A stretch of DNA of 5,538 nucleotides, taken from NCBI GenBank assembly GCA_937872275.1, contig CALMSE010000260.1, forward strand, positions 1 to 5,538, read 5' to 3'. The notes under the pieces were generated by a model. It was not told the origin of the DNA and did not search any database. It saw only the letters and a program-made list of their open reading frames with translations. A program made the position numbers and the translations under genes. Shown piece by piece: positions 5,514 through 5,538 of this stretch. Origin of the DNA: an uncultured Leucobacter sp. GTDB taxonomy: Bacteria > Actinomycetota > Actinomycetes > Actinomycetales > Microbacteriaceae. Each line of letters opens with the position of its first letter. The first letter of the stretch is position 1.

Positions 5514-5538
5514 CGTCCCTGCCCGCGGCGCCTCGAGG

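Noticed and set aside
1..5538. CRISPR array, tRNA or rRNA gene, insertion sequence or phage remnant
   Set aside because: No spaced direct repeats, cloverleaf sequence, transposase motif or terminal inverted repeats were seen; base composition and codon use look uniform throughout.

Overview
The window is a GC-rich (roughly 70% by eye) actinobacterial chromosome segment with a strong third-position G/C bias. Every gene I can support is on the + strand. Gene order, the actinobacterial look of RsmE, PhoH and Era, and a DUF5684-type membrane protein point to Actinomycetota, most likely a Microbacteriaceae-like lineage. The family assignment is inference from gene order and protein style; I cannot fix the genus.

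Layout: (1) 1-587 is the 3' part of a dnaJ gene, probably the dnaJ2 copy that usually follows hrcA, beginning inside the zinc-finger region. (2) 602-1375 is rsmE, the 16S rRNA m3U1498 methyltransferase. (3) 1396-1737 is a HIT-family nucleotide hydrolase, preceded by a -10-like hexamer placed for a leaderless transcript. (4) 1737-2735 is a PhoH-like ATPase. (5) 2732-3193 is ybeY. (6) 3190-4107 is a CorC/HlyC-type CBS-pair protein that lacks the membrane DUF21/CNNM domain its actinobacterial relatives usually carry. (7) 4100-5026 is era. (8) 5027-5096 is a short gap with a GC hairpin and a second leaderless-type -10 hexamer. (9) 5097-5477 is a small four-helix DUF5684-type membrane protein, followed by GC-rich sequence with hairpin potential up to the window end.

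The genes fit together as a protein-folding and small-subunit ribosome-maturation cluster. DnaJ assists Hsp70. RsmE modifies 16S rRNA. YbeY and Era act in 16S 3'-end maturation and 30S assembly. PhoH-like ATPases are regularly coupled to ybeY. From the HIT gene to era the frames overlap by 1, 4, 4 and 8 nt, which indicates one translationally coupled unit. The DUF5684 gene appears to be a separate transcription unit.

This is mostly a conserved housekeeping region, and I see no evidence of a novel multi-gene system. The points most worth checking are the two leaderless-type promoters with identical geometry, the DUF21-less CorC protein between ybeY and era, and the repeated IP-containing helices of the small membrane protein.
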